From Clostridiaceae bacterium (GTDB taxonomy: Bacteria; Bacillota; Clostridia; Peptostreptococcales; Natronincolaceae), in contig JAFIFG010000043.1 of the NCBI GenBank assembly GCA_020832135.1, positions 1 through 46,417 of the forward strand: a DNA stretch of 46,417 nucleotides, read 5' to 3'. How positions within the stretch are numbered: the first letter of the stretch is position 1; the number at the start of each line of letters is the position of its first letter. Below the pieces are notes generated by a model. The model searched no databases and was not told the DNA's origin. It saw only the letters and a program-made list of their open reading frames with translations. The position numbers and the translations under genes are program-made. Positions 41,404 through 46,417 of this stretch are shown one piece after another.

Positions 41404-41441
41404 CAAAGACTCTCTACCCTGACATAAAGGAAGAGAGTCTT
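41404..41441 (+). terminator. Terminator after the tandem-Gmad2 gene
   Basis: AAAGACTCTCT (41404-41414) pairs with AGAGAGTCTTT (41431-41441). Confidence 0.8.
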
Positions 41442-41541
41442 TAATCCCTATTATCTAAAGAAGAACAAGGCACAGGAGCAGTGTCTCTAGGGCAATTATA
41501 GACGTACTAAAACTTAGCCTATAAAAAAATCGCCGTTAAAT

Positions 41542-41561
41542 TGATACGGTGAACCGTATCA
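41542..41561. repeat. Hairpin element with GATACGGTGAACC core
   Basis: TGATACGGT, GA, ACCGTATCA: a perfect 9-base stem. The core GATACGGTGAACC is shared with the hairpin at 36575-36630, and CGCCGTTAAA just upstream echoes its outer stem. Confidence 0.55.
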
Positions 41562-41605
41562 TAAATGATCATAACCCTGTCAAGCATACACATAAAAAAA
41601 ACGTA

Positions 41606-41860
41606 TTATGCAACCTGATTTCTATATTCAATAGGAGTCAGGTTGCATAATTTTGATTGAAATCTCTCATTGTTATAAAAATGTATATATTTTTTAACGG
41701 CACTAATTACTTCTTTAGCACTGTTAAAATTCTTGAAGTGAAATAACTCAGATTTTAAATGTCCAAAGAAACTTTCTATACATGCATTATCTAAGCAGTT
41801 GTCTTTCCTAGACATACTAACTGACATACCTATTATACAGCTTGATATAATCTTGAAACT
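41606..41860 (-). pseudogene. IS3-family transposase (orfB), C-terminal fragment
   Basis: Minus strand reads GMSVSMSRKDNCLDNACIES then FFGHLKSELFHFKNFNSAKE, VKKYIHFYNNERFQSKLCNL and TPIEYRNQVA-stop. This is the last part of IS3/IS150 OrfB with the catalytic Glu in ACIESFFGHLKSE. The upstream two thirds are missing. It complements, but does not overlap, the fragment at 17131-17466. Confidence 0.85.
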
Positions 41861-41870
41861 TCTATATGGA

Positions 41871-41897
41871 ACCAATATTATGCTTATGCATATAATG
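41871..41897 (+). promoter_or_regulatory. Candidate sigma-K promoter of the collagen/beta-helix gene
   Basis: AC (41871-41872), 16 bases, CATATAATG (41889-41897). The spacing equals that before the BclA-like gene at 34049; the last two bases differ from the consensus. Confidence 0.5.
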
Positions 41898-41920
41898 TTG
41901 GTGAAAAGAGGTGATATAAT

Positions 41921-44326
<2,406 letters not shown>

Positions 44327-44465
44327 ATGTCATTTGCTTTCCCTGGAACAATGTTTATCTTCTCCAGATATTCACCATTAAACACACTATACTAGCTTTT
44401 TCATTATCCACTCTCAATTGGGGTGCTAGCTTCAAAGCTACTAAAATTTTAGTATTAGTTATGAA

Positions 44466-44528
44466 AAAAGAACCTCTTTGTGTTTGGTTTCTGGGCAAAA
44501 CCATTAAACCACGAAGAGGTTCTTTTAC
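44466..44528 (+). terminator. Terminator after the collagen/beta-helix gene
   Basis: AAAAGAACCTCTT (44466-44478) pairs with AAGAGGTTCTTTT (44514-44526) around a loop that has further pairing (TGGTTT/AAACCA). Confidence 0.8.
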
Positions 44529-44874
44529 ATTATGAAAATATTTCTAACGTCAATCTGTAATCATTTCTTTAATGCCGGATGGATAATCATATACATATGC
44601 GAATAGAAGGGCAGGAAGATATAGGCACCAGCAGAAGTGAGCATAAGACAGCTGAGACTCTTGAATATCCCCATGTGTTGGGATAGAACTACCTTTAATG
44701 AAGATAGGGAACTTATGATTATGGGAATCTGATAGTGTTAGATATTCTATCAATACTAGGAAAGGACAGGAGCTCTTTATGGAAGAGGCAGTGAAAATCG
44801 CGGAGTCTTTTATGAAACAGATAAAATAAGACGGATGCAGATAAGCAAGAATTATTTTGATAAGTATGAGATGT
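44529..44874. other. Intergenic stretch with remnants only
   Basis: No convincing gene. A 16-codon frame at 44779-44829 (MEEAVKIAESFMKQIK, with AGGAG upstream) could be the start of a lost gene. A palindrome at 44736-44752 nearly equals the acetoin-operon site. Confidence 0.45.
44736..44752. promoter_or_regulatory. Palindrome matching the AcoR-site sequence at 16 of 17 bases
   Basis: TGTTAGATATTCTATCA differs from site 1 at 10283 (TGTTAGATATTCTAACA) at one base. A second pairing, TGATAG/CTATCA, also uses its right arm. There is no sigma-54 promoter nearby that I can see. Confidence 0.3.
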
Positions 44875-44918
44875 ATAATATAATATGAGTCAGTATTCCC
44901 TGACCCATATTATATTAT
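44875..44918. terminator. Hairpin terminator after the choloylglycine-hydrolase-like gene
   Basis: ATAATATAATATGAGTCAG (44875-44893) pairs with CTGACCCATATTATATTAT (44900-44918), with one mismatch. It lies downstream of the minus-strand gene. Confidence 0.7.
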
Positions 44919-44962
44919 TACATTCTAAATTTATTATCTAGTTAGTTGCATTTACTTATTAT

Positions 44963-45994
44963 TTAACCTTTTTCAAATAAGGATGTTACATCTTCATATA
45001 AATTACCTGTGGTTAAAGGTATAGATTTATATTCTTTAAAACCGCTAAAATCAATTTTTTTCAAGTCGATAGCCCTTATAGATTGATTTTGATTAGTTCG
45101 GAAATAGTAGATTTTATTAAGATGATCTCTGACTACTTCCCACAGAGTATATTCTACAATATCTTCACCATTAACCAAAGCTATCCTATTAATCATATGA
45201 AAAGCTTGCTGGACTTCTTCATTGACATCTTTACTAATTGGAGAAAATTCTCTAAACATAGATAATCGAACAAAGCGAGAAGGTGATGTAGAATCCCCTG
45301 GAAGTCCCAGCATACCACTACCATGGCTCAATGGAGTCCAAGGTCCATCAGAGACAGCATCCTTATAAGTCAGGTTACAATAATTATGCATATTCGTTAA
45401 ATGCCAGTGTAAAAATGGAGAATTCGTTAAAACAGAGGCATCTTCATTCAGATATATTTTGAGCTCACCAACTTCTACCTCTAGGGCTAAGCTTTTACCC
45501 TGTGCATCATGTACAACTAAATGAAGACTACGCTCACCTGCAATGTGTAGTACACTTAAATCACAAATAGTTATATCACTTTCTAAGAACTCTTTCACTT
45601 CGTTAACATCTTTACAGTTTCCCAAAACATATTGCAATACATATCCTATGGATATATTTTTCTCTGGACATTCGTGAGGCTGTGGATACTTAGAGCCATA
45701 CAAAGCTAATAAGGCTGCCGATAACCCCATTTCATTCATTCCATCAAGATAGATAGGCAAGTTCCAACTATCTATTCCCACAAAACCATACTTTGTTTTC
45801 CAGTGCATGCCTTGCTTAAACGGCTTTTTTTCTTTATCCTCCCCATCATAATAACTGAAGACTTTAGTACCCCTAGGAACGACAACGAAGTTTGAGTACA
45901 TTTCTTCAAACCAATCCATGGTACGACCAGAAACTCTAATCTTCTTGTGTCCTTTTAGCATAAACTCACTACAAGCACTTATCGTAGTTTTCAT
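44963..45994 (-). CDS. Choloylglycine hydrolase/penicillin V acylase-family (Ntn) amidase
   Basis: 343 aa from ATG 45994 (GGGGGAGTTTC upstream; the longer frame to 46009 lacks a site). The family uses an N-terminal cysteine exposed by processing; the best candidate is Cys8 in MKTTISACSEFML, seven residues in. Other motifs: SGRTMDWFEE (conserved R and D), YLDGMNEMGLSAALL, DVNEVKEFLES, VLTNSPFLHWHLTN and LPGDSTSPSRFVRL. Substrates may be bile salts, penicillin V or acyl-homoserine lactone-like amides; an environmental spore-former need not target bile salts. It stands alone with its own terminator. Confidence 0.88.
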   Translation of the reverse strand: MKTTISACSEFMLKGHKKIRVSGRTMDWFEEMYSNFVVVPRGTKVFSYYDGEDKEKKPFKQGMHWKTKYGFVGIDSWNLPIYLDGMNEMGLSAALLALYGSKYPQPHECPEKNISIGYVLQYVLGNCKDVNEVKEFLESDITICDLSVLHIAGERSLHLVVHDAQGKSLALEVEVGELKIYLNEDASVLTNSPFLHWHLTNMHNYCNLTYKDAVSDGPWTPLSHGSGMLGLPGDSTSPSRFVRLSMFREFSPISKDVNEEVQQAFHMINRIALVNGEDIVEYTLWEVVRDHLNKIYYFRTNQNQSIRAIDLKKIDFSGFKEYKSIPLTTGNLYEDVTSLFEKG

Positions 45995-46383
45995 GAAACT
46001 CCCCCTCAAAAAGAATTAATTTCTTCTAGCTGTGCATAGCTTGTGTTATCCTACTACACTATATTCAGCATATTGAATCGTGTGCTGTTAAGAATCGTAA
46101 AAGGGATATATATTTACACTGTATAAGCAAAATCTTTGCTAGATATGCCCTAAGAGGATAATGGAGTGAGAAGCATAGGTTTAAGTAAGTATTTTATATG
46201 ATAAATTATGGGGTATAAGATAAACAAGCCTATAATATAATGTAATGTATAAAAAAAACACAAATGTCAAAATTATGTAATAAGATAAATTGAAGAATTT
46301 CAAAGAATATAGGAGGAATATCGGAATAAATGTAGTATATTTCACTATATATAGAATAAAGAATATTAAGGGAGGTAGAAGCT
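45995..46383. other. Divergent intergenic region at the right edge
   Basis: 389 AT-rich bases between the leftward amidase gene and a rightward gene. CTATAATATAAT near 46230 could be a -10 region. No other gene or structured RNA was recognised. Confidence 0.4.
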
Positions 46384-46417
46384 ATGGAGGAAATTTTAAG
46401 AAAAGCCACTGAAAAAA
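46384..46417 (+). CDS. Start of a gene leaving the right edge
   Basis: ATG 46384 with GGGAGGTAG upstream. Only MEEILRKATEK is visible, too short to identify. Confidence 0.55.
   Translation, partial: MEEILRKATEK

Noticed and set aside
41404-41441. Second operator-like palindrome for the Gmad2 genes
   Set aside because: It is a plain terminator stem with no similarity to GTAACAAAAATGTTAC.
44550-44753. 67-codon minus-strand frame
   Set aside because: No ribosome site and no recognisable motif; treated as intergenic.

Overview
The window looks like the chromosome of a low-GC, Gram-positive, motile, endospore-forming anaerobe of the class Clostridia, probably close to Alkaliphilus/Natronincola. 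This is an inference from gene content: FlaG, CheX, GerMN/Gmad2, YheC/YheD, collagen-like exosporium proteins, a clostridial acetoin dehydrogenase operon and AGGAGG-type ribosome binding sites. No rRNA, tRNA or CRISPR array was seen.

Layout. 1-4714: a surface L-type lectin protein (cut by the left edge) behind a FlaG-like gene, then a 7TM-DISM sensor kinase with its OmpR-type regulator. 4747-6302: a full-length IS1182-family element. 6549-16275: a coherent metabolic block in which lipB-lipA make the lipoyl cofactor, AcoR is the sigma-54 activator, and the operon lin0512-acoA-acoB-(acoX remnant)-acoC-acoL encodes the acetoin dehydrogenase complex. A near-perfect sigma-54 promoter (10545-10560) and two matching 17-bp palindromes (10283, 10357) precede it. 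AcoX is internally deleted.

16473-24243: a PocR-domain gene truncated by an IS3 scrap, a MATE pump divergent from a MerR regulator with a textbook 19-bp-spacer promoter, a nitroreductase, a bacteriohemerythrin-CheX pair, an S-layer-anchored solute-binding protein and a GNAT acetyltransferase.

24392-34720 is an accessory region full of decayed genes: fragments of a DMT permease, GerAC-like protein, ABC-2 permease, AlkD-like protein, type III restriction-like nuclease, and transposases of the IS4, IS1182, IS110 and ISL3 types. Among them lie intact spore-associated genes: an Ile-rich 53-aa peptide, a 155-aa hypothetical, a Cys-rich coat-like protein, YheC/D and a BclA-like collagen protein. 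Four of these, plus the collagen/beta-helix gene at 41921, have AC-N16/17-CATA promoter candidates resembling sigma-K. The same region holds the most unusual item: five copies, intact to decayed, of a small module that encodes (or once encoded) a ~32-aa Cys-containing peptide with the core DWxILLAxAxxAI; three copies keep a related GGGTATT-stem terminator.

34845-46417: an OhrR-like regulator with two tandem glutathione peroxidases; an OmpR-type two-component system followed by two GerMN/Gmad2 proteins with near-identical promoter regions, each carrying a GTAACAAAAATGTTAC palindrome; an IS3 scrap; an 801-aa collagen-like/beta-helix surface protein; a choloylglycine-hydrolase-family enzyme; and the first codons of a gene leaving the right edge.
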